Shown piece by piece: positions 46,576-55,835 of a stretch of 64,000 nucleotides of DNA. Numbering within the stretch: the first letter of the stretch is position 1; each line of letters opens with the position of its first letter. Position numbers and translations under genes: made by a program. This stretch comes from Tisiphia sp964030975 (GTDB lineage Bacteria > Pseudomonadota > Alphaproteobacteria > Rickettsiales > Rickettsiaceae), in the NCBI RefSeq assembly GCF_964030975.1, contig NZ_CAXIQH010000001.1, positions 1,906,457-1,970,456 of the forward strand, written 5' to 3'. A model generated the notes under the pieces. The model was given only the letters and a program-made list of their open reading frames with translations. It was not told the DNA's origin and ran no database searches.

Positions 46576-46791
46576 AGTCCCCAACGTCATTGCGAGAAGC
46601 TACTTTAGTAGCGACGAAGCAATCCATAAAATTAGTATAAATCTGGATTACCACTACACTCACGTGGTCTCGCAATGACGTTTGGGTAAAAGTACTTTCG
46701 TCATTGCGAGCGAACGTATGTGAGCGTGGCAATCCATGAAGCTTGTCATATGGATTGCTTCGTTGCCACTAAAGCGGCTCCTCGCAATGAC
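46576..46791. repeat. Two family C palindromes between nrdA and nrdB
   Basis: At 46576-46680 the arms are GTCATTGCGAGAAGC / GTCTCGCAATGACG. At 46699-46791 they are GTCATTGCGAGCGAACG / GGCTCCTCGCAATGACG. The gap between nrdA and nrdB is 326 bp, so the pair may be uncoupled. Confidence 0.8.
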
Positions 46792-46822
46792 GTCTGAGAC
46801 TTAAACACTCCTAGCTAATAGT

Positions 46823-48649
46823 CTATTGACAGGATAAACACTCATCATATTTAGAAGAATCTTCTTGTTTTTTCTTATTAGCTATTTCGATATCTTTAAA
46901 GTCCACTTTTTTAACATCGTGTGACACTTTATCGGGTCTTTGAATTGAGGTTGATCTACAATAATATAAACTCTTTACTCCCTTTTTCCAGGCTCTAAAA
47001 TGGATATTATTTAAATACATCTTACTTACATTGCCTGCTAAGAAAAGATTTAGAGATTGAGATTGCGAAATATGTGGTGTCCTATCTGCAGCTAGATCAA
47101 TAAGCCAACTTTGATCAATCTCATGGGCAGTTTTAAAAATCTCTTTTTCATGGCTAGATAAAAAAGTCAGATGTTGAACTGAGCCTTCATGAGTGGCAAT
47201 TGATGACCAAACCTGCTCATTATTAAAACCTTTGGTATTTAACAGTCTTTCTAAATATTTGTTACGTACATTAAAAGATCCGCTAAGAGTCTTTTGAACA
47301 AAACTATTAGCAGCAAATGGTTCAATTCCAGGCGAACTATTACCAGCAATAATTGATATTGATGCTGTGGGAGCAATAGCTGTTTTATTACTAAAACGCT
47401 CTTTACTACCTATTTCATCTGCATCAGGACAAGCACCACGTTCATCAGATAAAATTACTGAAGCTCTATCAACTTCTTTATGAATATGTTCAAATATTTG
47501 GTTATTCCAAACCTTTGCCATTACCGATTCTACTGGCACATCCTTTAATTGTAAAAATGAGTGAAAACCCATAACCCCTAAACCTACGCTACGTTCACGT
47601 ATAGCTGAATATTTTGCTCGTTCCATGGTATTTGGAGCCTTAGTGATAAAATCTTCAAGTACATTATCTAAAAAACGCATTGCGGTAGGAATAAACTCGG
47701 GATCATTCTGCCAATCATCAAAATATTCTAAATTTACTGAAGATAGGCAACAAACAGCAGTTCTCGACTTACCCAAATGATCAATGCCTGTTGGCAAAGT
47801 AATCTCACTGCAAAGATTTGAAGTTTTTACCTGTAACCCAAGTTTTTTATGATGTTCGGGGATATATTTATTGATAGTATCAATAAATATAATATAAGGT
47901 TCTCCAGTTTCTATTCTAGTAGTTAATAACTTCACCCATATCTCTCTTGCCTTAACTACCCGTACAACTTTTTTAGTATCAGGGCTAACTAAAGGGAAAT
48001 CATCATCATCTTCCACTGCTCGCATAAAGGCGTCTGTTACAGCTATACCATGATGAATATTCAAAGCTTTGCGATTAGTATCACCACCTGTATGACGTCT
48101 TAAATCGATGAATTCCTCAATTTCAGGATGATCAATTGGTAAATATATGGCAGCACTACCACGTCTAATTGACCCTTGGGAAATAGCTAAGGTCATAGAA
48201 TCCACAACTTTGATGAATGGAATAATGCCAGAAGAACTACCTTTGCCTTTAATTGCCTCATTAATCGAACGGACATTGCCCCAATAGCTTCCTATACCAC
48301 CACCGCGTGAGGCTAACCAAACATTTTCAGTCCAAAGATCTACAATACCTTCTAAACTATCATCTGTTTCATTTAGAAAACAGGAAATAGGCATCCCTCT
48401 ATCAGTTCCACCATTACTAAGAACTGGAGTGGCTGGCATAAACCACAGCTTGCTTATATAATCATATAATTGCTGAGCATGTTGTGCATTATCAGCATAG
48501 TAGCTAGCGACTCTAGCGAATAAATCTTGAAAATCCTCTCCGGCTAGTAAGTACCTATCCTTTAGTACTGCTTTACCAAAATTAGTCAGTAAATCATCCC
48601 GTTTTTTATCAATTTCTATAGGAAATTTAGTATTTGCTTGCGTTGTCAT
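46823..48649 (-). CDS. nrdA: Ribonucleoside-diphosphate reductase, large subunit
   Basis: A 608-residue class I R1 protein, the catalytic subunit for deoxyribonucleotide synthesis. Catalytic NLCSEITLPT (active-site Cys and Glu, about residue 282) and VCCLSSVNLEYFDD are present. The partial N-terminus (MTTQANTKFPIEI) lacks an ATP-cone. The C-terminus ends DECLSCQ, with the redox-active CxxC expected for reduction by thioredoxin. A promoter-like block lies at 48725-48753. Confidence 0.95.
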   Translation of the reverse strand: MTTQANTKFPIEIDKKRDDLLTNFGKAVLKDRYLLAGEDFQDLFARVASYYADNAQHAQQLYDYISKLWFMPATPVLSNGGTDRGMPISCFLNETDDSLEGIVDLWTENVWLASRGGGIGSYWGNVRSINEAIKGKGSSSGIIPFIKVVDSMTLAISQGSIRRGSAAIYLPIDHPEIEEFIDLRRHTGGDTNRKALNIHHGIAVTDAFMRAVEDDDDFPLVSPDTKKVVRVVKAREIWVKLLTTRIETGEPYIIFIDTINKYIPEHHKKLGLQVKTSNLCSEITLPTGIDHLGKSRTAVCCLSSVNLEYFDDWQNDPEFIPTAMRFLDNVLEDFITKAPNTMERAKYSAIRERSVGLGVMGFHSFLQLKDVPVESVMAKVWNNQIFEHIHKEVDRASVILSDERGACPDADEIGSKERFSNKTAIAPTASISIIAGNSSPGIEPFAANSFVQKTLSGSFNVRNKYLERLLNTKGFNNEQVWSSIATHEGSVQHLTFLSSHEKEIFKTAHEIDQSWLIDLAADRTPHISQSQSLNLFLAGNVSKMYLNNIHFRAWKKGVKSLYYCRSTSIQRPDKVSHDVKKVDFKDIEIANKKKQEDSSKYDECLSCQ

Positions 48650-48724
48650 GTTATATTATCTTAGTTTTTGAATTAATGTTGAGATTATATCTGAATTTAC
48701 TAAAAATAAATGAAAAAAATCTAA

Positions 48725-48753
48725 ATTATAGCAGATTTTTATCTTAACACTAA
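48725..48753 (-). promoter_or_regulatory. Putative sigma70-type promoter for nrdA
   Basis: On the minus strand TTAGTG is followed after 17 bases by TATAAT, with ATAAAAATCTGC directly before the -10 box. The same spacer block occurs upstream of rpoC (4676-4703), so a shared promoter type is possible. It lies about 75 bp upstream of the nrdA ATG. Confidence 0.5.
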
Positions 48754-48762
48754 GTATTGCTA

Positions 48763-48844
48763 ACCCGATTAGCATTATTCCGCTATTAGTGAGAAAACAC
48801 GAATCCCAAACGACGTCAGATAAACAGTAATCGGGTTAGCTATA
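48763..48844. repeat. Compact family B element at the 3' end of ogt
   Basis: TTGCTAACCCGATTAGCATT and TAATCGGGTTAGCTATA form inverted ends around a short core. The right end overlaps the ogt coding sequence and supplies its last two codons and stop (TAT AGC TAA). Confidence 0.85.
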
Positions 48845-49342
48845 GTCTTTTTCTAGCTCTAAAAGTTTCTTCTTGATCTCAAGCCCCCCAGCGTAGCCAG
48901 TTAGTTTGCCATCAGTACCTATAACTCTATGACATGGCACTATAATTGACAGAGCGTTACGTGCGATAGCATTTGCTACTGCACGCACAGCTTTAGGAAC
49001 AAATATTAAATCTGCAATATTCTTGTAGCCTATCACCCTACCATAAGGGATAGTAGAGATGGCGAACCATACTTTTTCTTGGAAATTAGTCCCAGTGAAA
49101 CGGTAAGCTATGGTAAATTCCCTTCTAGCACCATTTACGTATTCTATTAATTCTTGGTAAGTTTGATCGAATATGCTAGAATTTTGCTGCTCATGATAAT
49201 CACTGCTTAAAATTGGCACGTGTTTCCGCCCGACAAAATATAAACCTGTTAGGAAGTTGTCATCCGCTACCAATAACATCCTCAAATGATTTGAAGATGT
49301 TAGAGCAATTGGTAAGTCTATATATCTATATATTTTGGTCAT
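48836..49342 (-). CDS. ogt: Methylated-DNA--protein-cysteine methyltransferase
   Basis: Repairs O6-methylguanine by transferring the alkyl group to its own cysteine. 168 residues from MTKIYRYIDLPIAL. The active-site motif is IVPCHRVIGTDGKLTGYAGG. The frame is open further upstream (MQCQFAWIYTL), but the ATG at 49342 suits the family better. The ending KDYS is partly derived from the family B repeat. Confidence 0.92.
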   Translation of the reverse strand: MTKIYRYIDLPIALTSSNHLRMLLVADDNFLTGLYFVGRKHVPILSSDYHEQQNSSIFDQTYQELIEYVNGARREFTIAYRFTGTNFQEKVWFAISTIPYGRVIGYKNIADLIFVPKAVRAVANAIARNALSIIVPCHRVIGTDGKLTGYAGGLEIKKKLLELEKDYS

Positions 49343-49377
49343 TAATGTATAAATCCATGCAAACTGGCACTGCACCC

Positions 49378-49525
49378 GTCATTGCGAGACCACATAGTGG
49401 TCGTGGCAATCCATTTCTAATCATTTTCCTGGATTGCTTCGTTGACCTACGGTCTTCCTCGCAAGGACGGATAAGCTTTACACACTCCTCGCTAATAAAC
49501 GGGGTAATGTTAATCGGGTTAGCTA
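49378..49525. repeat. C palindrome with family B right end upstream of ogt
   Basis: GTCATTGCGAGACCACATAG, ATTGCTTCGTTGACCTACGG and TCTTCCTCGCAAGGACGG arms are followed by TAATCGGGTTAGCTATA. The B end abuts the MITE copy at 49526. Confidence 0.75.
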
Positions 49526-49665
49526 TATAGTTATGCTCATAGGATTAGGTGATAAAGAACATAACGATTGTAAGTTGTCATTCCCGCGAAGGCGGGAATC
49601 TAGATACCTGCTTTCGCAAGGTTAACACAAAGTTTGTATCACCTAATTCAATAGGTTTCACTATA
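49526..49665 (+). mobile_element. 140-bp MITE, family A, copy 5, at the 3' end of metG
   Basis: TATAGTTATGCTCATAGG to GGTTTCACTATA. The right terminus overlaps metG by the last five bases and provides its stop codon: on the minus strand CAG GTA TAG. Confidence 0.9.
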
Positions 49666-51190
49666 CCTGAAATCTTGGAAATATAGCTTCTGGCTGACTG
49701 ATGGTACTACCTGGAGTTAAATTAAACTCCTTAGTTAAATGTTTAAACATTCTCTGATTTTCTGCTACACCAAGCTGCTCAAGCATTTTACTAGCCGAAT
49801 CAGGGATAAATGGCTGTAACATTATGGCAATATATCTTAGTGTTTCAAGTAGTGTATACAACACCTCACCCATCCTTATAGGATCAGTTTTTTTTAACTG
49901 CCAAGGAGCTTCTCGGTCTATATAAATATTTGCTTCTTCAGTTAAAGTAATAATATTTTCTAACACCGAGTTAATATCAAATCTATCGATAAATATTAAA
50001 TTTTCCGATATAATTTGTTGGGATGTTTTAATTAAAAATGATTCATAAATGCTATTGATAGATTCTTTGCTAATTAACGGAATTTTTGCATCATTATTCT
50101 TATACACAAAGGCTAGGGTTCTCTGCAACAAATTACCAATTTTATTAGATAGCTCACTATTGGTTCTATTAATCAAACCACTTCGAGAATAATTGCCATC
50201 GGAGCCAAATATTATCTCTCTCATCAAATAATATCTAACTGGATCTAAGCCAAATTCTTTTATTAATTGCAGCGGTTCAATTACATTTCCTATAGATTTC
50301 GACATTTTCTGCCCCTCAATAGTCCACCATCCATGTGCCATAACACATTTTGGTAGTGGCAACCCCGCTGCCATCAGAAAGGCTGGCCAGTATACTGCAT
50401 GAAAACGTAATATATCTTTACCAACTACATGCACATCAGCTGGCCAAAACTTATTATATTGGCTTGTATCATTTGGGTATCCTAAAGCCGAAATATAGTT
50501 TGTTAACGCATCAAGCCATACATATATTACATGCTTTTCATCATTTGGTACTTTAATCCCCCATTTAAAACTAGAACGTGATATAGATAAATCATACAAC
50601 CCTGATTTAACAAAACTAATAACTTCATTACGTCTACTATTTGGTTTGATGAAATCAGGATTGGTATCGTAAAAATCCAATAATTTATCTTGCCATTTTG
50701 ATAAAGCAAAAAAGTAACTTGGCTCTTCAACCCATTCAACAGGAGCCTGTGTCGGTGCTAATCCATCTGCTGTTAATTCTGATTCATTATAAAACGTTTC
50801 ATCACGTGTAGAATACCAACCTTTATAGCTACCTAGATAAATATCACCATTATCAAGCAATTTTTGCCACAAACTACTTACCGCTTGTTTATGCCTAGCT
50901 TCTGTAGTTCTAATAAAATCATTATTAGAGATGTTCATTGAATGCATTAATGTACGAAAAGTTTCAGACACTGTATCAGTAAATATTTGCGGTTCAACAT
51001 TTTTGGCAATAGCCGATTTTTCCACCTTCTGACCATGTTCATCAGTACCTGTTAAAAACATCACATCTTTACCTGATAAACGCATAAATCTTGCTATTAC
51101 ATCAGATGCAACACTTGTATAAGCATGCCCTATGTGAGGTATATCATTGACATAATAAATCGGAGTAGTAATATAATATGTGTTTTTCAT
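49661..51190 (-). CDS. metG: Methionine--tRNA ligase
   Basis: Class I synthetase of about 509 residues from MKNTYYITTPIYYVNDIPHI. It has the HIGH motif (HIGHAYTSVASDVIARF), KMSKS (GQKMSKSIGN, about residue 300) and no zinc-finger cysteines or C-terminal EMAP-like domain, as in compact alphaproteobacterial forms. The frame is open further upstream, but the family start is at 51190. The ending PRFQV and its stop are created by MITE copy 5, so a few native residues may be lost. Confidence 0.96.
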   Translation of the reverse strand: MKNTYYITTPIYYVNDIPHIGHAYTSVASDVIARFMRLSGKDVMFLTGTDEHGQKVEKSAIAKNVEPQIFTDTVSETFRTLMHSMNISNNDFIRTTEARHKQAVSSLWQKLLDNGDIYLGSYKGWYSTRDETFYNESELTADGLAPTQAPVEWVEEPSYFFALSKWQDKLLDFYDTNPDFIKPNSRRNEVISFVKSGLYDLSISRSSFKWGIKVPNDEKHVIYVWLDALTNYISALGYPNDTSQYNKFWPADVHVVGKDILRFHAVYWPAFLMAAGLPLPKCVMAHGWWTIEGQKMSKSIGNVIEPLQLIKEFGLDPVRYYLMREIIFGSDGNYSRSGLINRTNSELSNKIGNLLQRTLAFVYKNNDAKIPLISKESINSIYESFLIKTSQQIISENLIFIDRFDINSVLENIITLTEEANIYIDREAPWQLKKTDPIRMGEVLYTLLETLRYIAIMLQPFIPDSASKMLEQLGVAENQRMFKHLTKEFNLTPGSTISQPEAIFPRFQV

Positions 51191-51245
51191 AATGGTCAAT
51201 TTATAATAATGCAAATTCGTGATAATTAGTTATCCAGAATTTGGA

Positions 51246-51447
51246 TAATTATACTAACCCGATTAGTTTAGCCATAGTAAATTGATGTCATTGCGAGGAA
51301 ATCATAAGACCGACGAAGCAATCCTGTTTTGTCATCCCTGCGAATGCAGGGTTCTTAGATTCCCGCCTACGCGGGAATGACAACTACAATTGCTTCGCCG
51401 GCTCACGGTTCCTCGCAATGACGAAGTAATGTTAGTCGGGTTAGCTA
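51246..51447. repeat. Complete nested element B-C-D between metG and the M32 peptidase
   Basis: The clearest three-layer example: TATACTAACCCGATTAG, GTCATTGCGAGGAAATC, GTCATCCCTGCGAATGCAGG, TTCCCGCCTACGCGGGAATG, GGTTCCTCGCAATGACG, and GTCGGGTTAGCTATA in order. It would form a long hairpin with three concentric stems. Confidence 0.9.
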
Positions 51448-51550
51448 TATATGTAAAAAATTAAGATTCTATATTTATTATAGTGATTTTTACTAAACTA
51501 GTATACTATAAAAATAGTTAAAACAACTTATTAAAGTAGGGAATAATTGT

Positions 51551-53041
51551 ATGAAACATTATGCATTGTTAGAACAAGAATTAGAGCAAATTTCTCAAAT
51601 TAATAACGTAATTAATATACTTTATTGGGATATAGCAGTAAACATTCCACAAGGATCAATTGATAGTAGAACAGACGAAATATCACTACTATCTTCCATA
51701 GCACATTCTAGATTAAAATCACCAAAACTCGGTGAATTAGTAGAAGCTGTTTCTGAAAACCTAAATATGTTAGATATCTGGCAGTTAGCAAATTTACAAG
51801 AAATAAAAAGACGGATCGTAGAATCTAACTGTATAGATGATGATTTAAGGAAAAAATATGTTATCGCTAGTGCAAAATGTGAGTTAATTTGGCGAAATGC
51901 TAGAAAGAATAATGATTACCTATCACTTAAACCTTACCTACAAACAGTATTAGATTGCGTACAAGAAATGGCTAAATCTAAAGCTGCAATATTAAATTGT
52001 ACTAAATATGATGCTTTGCTTGACACATATGATCCTGATCGTAAGCTAGATGAAATTAAAATAACTTTTAATAATATCAAAAAACACATACCGGAATTAA
52101 TTGGTCAGGTAGTAGAAAAGCAAAGTAGAGAACATGTTTTACCTATAGCTGATAGTATTAGTAAAGAACAGCAAAAACTAATTGCCAAAAGGCTTATGAC
52201 AATAATGGGGTTTGACTGCACTAAAGGTAGACTAGATGAATCGGCTCATCCATTTTGTCAAGGCACTCCTGATGATATTAGGTTAACTAATAGATATGAC
52301 GAACATAATTTTATTTCAGGAATCATGGGAATTATACATGAAACTGGTCATGCTTTATATGAACAGAATTTGCCTAGCAAATATAAAAATCAACCCGTAG
52401 GTAAGGCCAAGGGTATGGCTGTCCACGAAAGTCAGTCTTTATTTATGGAAATGCAAGTAGGTAGATCACGAGAATTTTGTGAATTTCTATCAATGTTACT
52501 TAAGGATGAGTTTGCATTCAAAGGACAAGAATATTCTGGGGAAAATCTTTACAAATTAATGACCAGAGTAAAATCTAGTTTTATTAGAGTAGAAGCGGAT
52601 GAAGTTACTTATCCAATGCATGTAATAGTTAGGCTTGAACTAGAAGAATTATTAATTAGCGGAGATCTAGCTTTGAATGATTTGCCATATTATTGGAATA
52701 ATAAGATGAAAGAATATTTAGGAGTTACTCCACCAACAGATACAAATGGATGTTTACAAGATATACATTGGCCAATGGGAAGTTTTGGTTATTTCCCATC
52801 TTATACTAATGGAGCAATCATTGCTTCAATGGTTATGAAAAAAGCACAAGAAGTGAATCTTAATATAAAAAAGGAAATCACCAGAGGAGAATTCAACGGT
52901 ATAAACCAATTCTTGAATAATAATCTTAGAAACTATGGATCTTTAAAAAGTACTGGTGAATTAATTAAAGACGCTACAGGTGAAGATCGAATTCAATCGG
53001 AAATATTTTTAAACTATCTCAAACAAAAATATTTACATTAA
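51551..53041 (+). CDS. M32-family carboxypeptidase (carboxypeptidase Taq type)
   Basis: A 496-residue zinc metallocarboxypeptidase. The metal site is HETGHALYEQNLP (HExxH, about residue 260), with a downstream Glu in HESQSLFMEMQVGRSREF. The C-terminal YWNNKMKEYLGVTPP and DIHWPMGSFGYFPSYTNGA are typical. It probably degrades small peptides in the cytosol. It is monocistronic. Confidence 0.93.
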   Translation: MKHYALLEQELEQISQINNVINILYWDIAVNIPQGSIDSRTDEISLLSSIAHSRLKSPKLGELVEAVSENLNMLDIWQLANLQEIKRRIVESNCIDDDLRKKYVIASAKCELIWRNARKNNDYLSLKPYLQTVLDCVQEMAKSKAAILNCTKYDALLDTYDPDRKLDEIKITFNNIKKHIPELIGQVVEKQSREHVLPIADSISKEQQKLIAKRLMTIMGFDCTKGRLDESAHPFCQGTPDDIRLTNRYDEHNFISGIMGIIHETGHALYEQNLPSKYKNQPVGKAKGMAVHESQSLFMEMQVGRSREFCEFLSMLLKDEFAFKGQEYSGENLYKLMTRVKSSFIRVEADEVTYPMHVIVRLELEELLISGDLALNDLPYYWNNKMKEYLGVTPPTDTNGCLQDIHWPMGSFGYFPSYTNGAIIASMVMKKAQEVNLNIKKEITRGEFNGINQFLNNNLRNYGSLKSTGELIKDATGEDRIQSEIFLNYLKQKYLH

Positions 53042-53046
53042 TAGCA

Positions 53047-53092
53047 TTTATAGCTAATCAGATTAGCATTTGCCCATTTGGTTAGCTATATA
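53047..53092. repeat. Minimal family B pair
   Basis: TATAGCTAATCAGATTAGCA and GGTTAGCTATA with almost nothing between. This is a B element that has lost its C/D core. Confidence 0.7.
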
Positions 53093-53152
53093 GTCGCTCA
53101 GGGCAGTTTAAAAGTCGCAACTAATGATATAAAATACTAGATTACAGCACCG

Positions 53153-53267
53153 TCATCGCGAGCCACGAAGTGGCGTGGCGATCCAAATAAACAGCTTGCT
53201 GTTTTATTTTTGCCGTTGCAATTTTTTGGATTGCCGTGTCGTAGCGAAGCGGCTCCTCGCAATGACG
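53153..53267. repeat. Family C palindrome
   Basis: GTCATCGCGAGCCACGAAGT and GGCTCCTCGCAATGACG arms, with an AAACAGCTTGCTGTTT-like centre similar to the one at 13609-13722. Confidence 0.8.
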
Positions 53268-53295
53268 TTTATGCATTTCTCAAAACAGATTCTTA

Positions 53296-53435
53296 TATAG
53301 TGAAACCTATTGAATTAGGTGATACAAACTTTGTGTCATACCTGCGAAAGCAGGTATCTAGATTCCCGCCTTCGCGGGAATGACAACTTACAATCGTTAT
53401 GTTCTTTATCACCTAATCCTATGAGCATAACTATA
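53296..53435 (-). mobile_element. 140-bp MITE, family A, copy 6
   Basis: TATAGTGAAACCTATTGAAT to GAGCATAACTATA, with core GCCTTCGCGGGAATGACAA. Almost identical to copy 2 at 26894-27033. Confidence 0.9.
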
Positions 53436-53436
53436 T

Positions 53437-53680
53437 CTAGATTCCCGCCTTCGCGGGAATGACAAGGGAGTGCGGGAATGGTGCTAAAACTGTGATGTCA
53501 TCACTAACCCTGTCACCCCTAACACCATGTCACCCCTGCGTAGGCAGGGGTTTAGATTCCCGCCTTCGCGGGAATGACAAGGGAGTGCCGGAATGGTGCT
53601 AAAACCGTGATGTCACCCCTGCGTAGGCAGGGGTCTAGATTCCCGCCTTCGCGGGAATGACGGGAGTGCAGGAATGGCAC
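53437..53680. repeat. Tandem array built from family D half-palindromes
   Basis: Three units contain GATTCCCGCCTTCGCGGGAA followed by TGACAAGGGAGTGC-like and GGAATGGTGCTAAAAC-like segments. Spacers contain GTCACCCCTGCGTAGGCAGG. Units start near 53438, 53551 and 53637. The 703-bp gap downstream of the peptidase is entirely repeats. Confidence 0.7.
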
Positions 53681-53744
53681 CTTTTGCGTTGAAACGTAGT
53701 AGATGTTCTGTTTTTAAACTTTTGATGAAACCACTATATAAAGT

Positions 53745-55721
53745 TTAAAAAGAAAATTTGTGTTTTGCACCTAGGTAATTAAGCTGTTTGGTTGAAGAAG
53801 TTCTAACACAGACGTCATTCGGTATTTCCCTAATAAATCTAGAAGGAGAGGATCTTACTATTTCATGAAACATGAAACGACTTTCGGCATAAGTAATATA
53901 CAGATCTTTCTTCGCTCTAGTAATACCAACATAAGCAATTCTTCGCTCTTCTTCTAAGCCTTTCTCTCCCTCTTCATTCAGTGATCTTTGATGTGGGAAA
54001 ACCCCCTCTTCCCAACCTGGCAGAAAAACTAAATCAAATTCAAGACCTTTAGCAGCATGCAGTGTCATAATACTAATAGAGCCGCCAAAATTTGATTCTA
54101 ATGCCTCATTTTCCATTACCAAACTAGAATGTTCGATAAAGTCTTGAATATTACCAAATTCTGCAATTGCTCTCAGCATTTCATTAATATTTTCAATCCT
54201 ACCAAGTGCCTCATCGGTCTTTTCTTCTTGTAACATTGGCAGATAACCTGATTCTTCTAATAAAGCTTTTGTCACGTTAAACGCTGGCTCGTCTTGATAT
54301 CGCAAATTCCAATTATCGATGTTAGTAATTAACTGATTTAAACTATCTTTAACTTTATTTTTTATAGCTCCTTCTTGTAACATTTGACGAATAGCAACAA
54401 AAACAGGAATGTTATGTTCAGCCGCATAATCTTTTATTTGTTTTAATGTAGTATTGCCAATAGCTCTCCTTGGAACATTTATTATACGTTCAAGAGCAAG
54501 ACTATCACTATGATTTAAAGTAATACGTATGTAGGCAAGTAAGTCGCGTATTTCCATTCGTTCATAAAACTTAAGACCACCAATTATTTTATATGGTAAT
54601 GCATTACTAATAAGCACTTCTTCAAATGCTCTAGTTTGAAAACCAGCTCTAACTAATATCGCAACTAACCCGGCATTATACTTACCTTCTGTAACTAATT
54701 TGTCAATTTCAGATACAACAAATCTTGCTTCTTCTTTATCATTCCAACAAGATATAATTTTAATTTTCTGTCCGTCATTTTTATCGGTCCATAAGGTTTT
54801 ACCATGACGATTCTTATTATTGTCAATTACACTGGATGCAGCTGATAAGATTTCTGAACTAGACCTATAATTTTGTTCTAATTTTATTACTGTAGCATTT
54901 GGAAAATCTTTTTCAAAACGTAATATATTACCAATTTCCGCACCACGCCAACCATATATAGATTGATCATCATCACCAACGCAACAGATATTTTTGGTGT
55001 TACTTGCAAGCATCCTAGCCCAAAGATATTGGACAGCGTTGGTATCTTGATATTCATCAATTAGAATATATTGATATCGTTCCTGATAATGCTTTAATAT
55101 TATAGGATTTTTTATAAATAACTCATTATTGTACAGTAGCAAATCTCCAAAATCTACTACGTTAGATGCTAATAAATTTTGCTGATACTCGTCATAGACA
55201 AATTTTGTCACTTTATGAATTGGTAGCTTAATGTCAGATTCCGAAAGTTTATGCGGCAATAATCCTTGATCCTTCCAACGTGAAATAATAATATGTAGCA
55301 CTTTAGGGGCATATTTCTTGGGATCTATATTTCTTTGCTTAACTATGTCTTTAACCAATTTAAGCTGATCATCATGACTAATAATAGTAAATCTACTGTT
55401 TAAGCTAAGATTCAAATGCTCTGCTTGCTGGCGTAGAATCTTGGCTGCTATAGAATGAAAGGTGCCTATGTTTAATCCATAACAATCAATCATTTTACTG
55501 ATTCGATCTTGCATTTCTCTAGCAGCTTTATTGGTAAAAGTAACTGCTAAAATATTGTTAGGTGAAGCTAAAGCCTGATTGATTATGTTGGCTATTCTCG
55601 TTGTTAATACTTTAGTTTTACCAGTTCCCGCTCCAGCCAGCACGAGAAGAGGGCCATGCACGTGTAAAGCCGCTGCTAATTGCTGATGATTTAATGAATC
55701 TAGAAAGCTTTGTTGCGTCAT
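53745..55721 (-). CDS. uvrD: DNA helicase UvrD/PcrA
   Basis: A 658-residue superfamily 1 helicase in nucleotide-excision and mismatch repair. Walker A AGAGTGKTKVLTTRIANI (about residue 30), DEYQDTNAVQYLWARML, DDDQSIYGWRGAEIGNI, SIMTLHAAKGLEFDLVFLPG and EERRIAYVGITRAKKDLYI are in the correct order. The C-terminal tail is short. Confidence 0.96.
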   Translation of the reverse strand: MTQQSFLDSLNHQQLAAALHVHGPLLVLAGAGTGKTKVLTTRIANIINQALASPNNILAVTFTNKAAREMQDRISKMIDCYGLNIGTFHSIAAKILRQQAEHLNLSLNSRFTIISHDDQLKLVKDIVKQRNIDPKKYAPKVLHIIISRWKDQGLLPHKLSESDIKLPIHKVTKFVYDEYQQNLLASNVVDFGDLLLYNNELFIKNPIILKHYQERYQYILIDEYQDTNAVQYLWARMLASNTKNICCVGDDDQSIYGWRGAEIGNILRFEKDFPNATVIKLEQNYRSSSEILSAASSVIDNNKNRHGKTLWTDKNDGQKIKIISCWNDKEEARFVVSEIDKLVTEGKYNAGLVAILVRAGFQTRAFEEVLISNALPYKIIGGLKFYERMEIRDLLAYIRITLNHSDSLALERIINVPRRAIGNTTLKQIKDYAAEHNIPVFVAIRQMLQEGAIKNKVKDSLNQLITNIDNWNLRYQDEPAFNVTKALLEESGYLPMLQEEKTDEALGRIENINEMLRAIAEFGNIQDFIEHSSLVMENEALESNFGGSISIMTLHAAKGLEFDLVFLPGWEEGVFPHQRSLNEEGEKGLEEERRIAYVGITRAKKDLYITYAESRFMFHEIVRSSPSRFIREIPNDVCVRTSSTKQLNYLGAKHKFSF

Positions 55722-55835
55722 TATCTAATGCCAATGGAAAATGGAAATGTTAATATCAGCGGGTAATGGATAGGTTAATCCACAAAAATACTCTAGCACA
55801 TTAATCGTATAACATCAAATATTAATCCTTTATAG

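Noticed and set aside
49213..49530. Plus-strand frame of 105 codons
   Set aside because: Antisense of ogt plus a palindrome, with no family resemblance.
53437..53680. Possible CRISPR array
   Set aside because: Only three irregular units with variable spacing, and each is a piece of the genome-wide family D palindrome. No cas genes are present.
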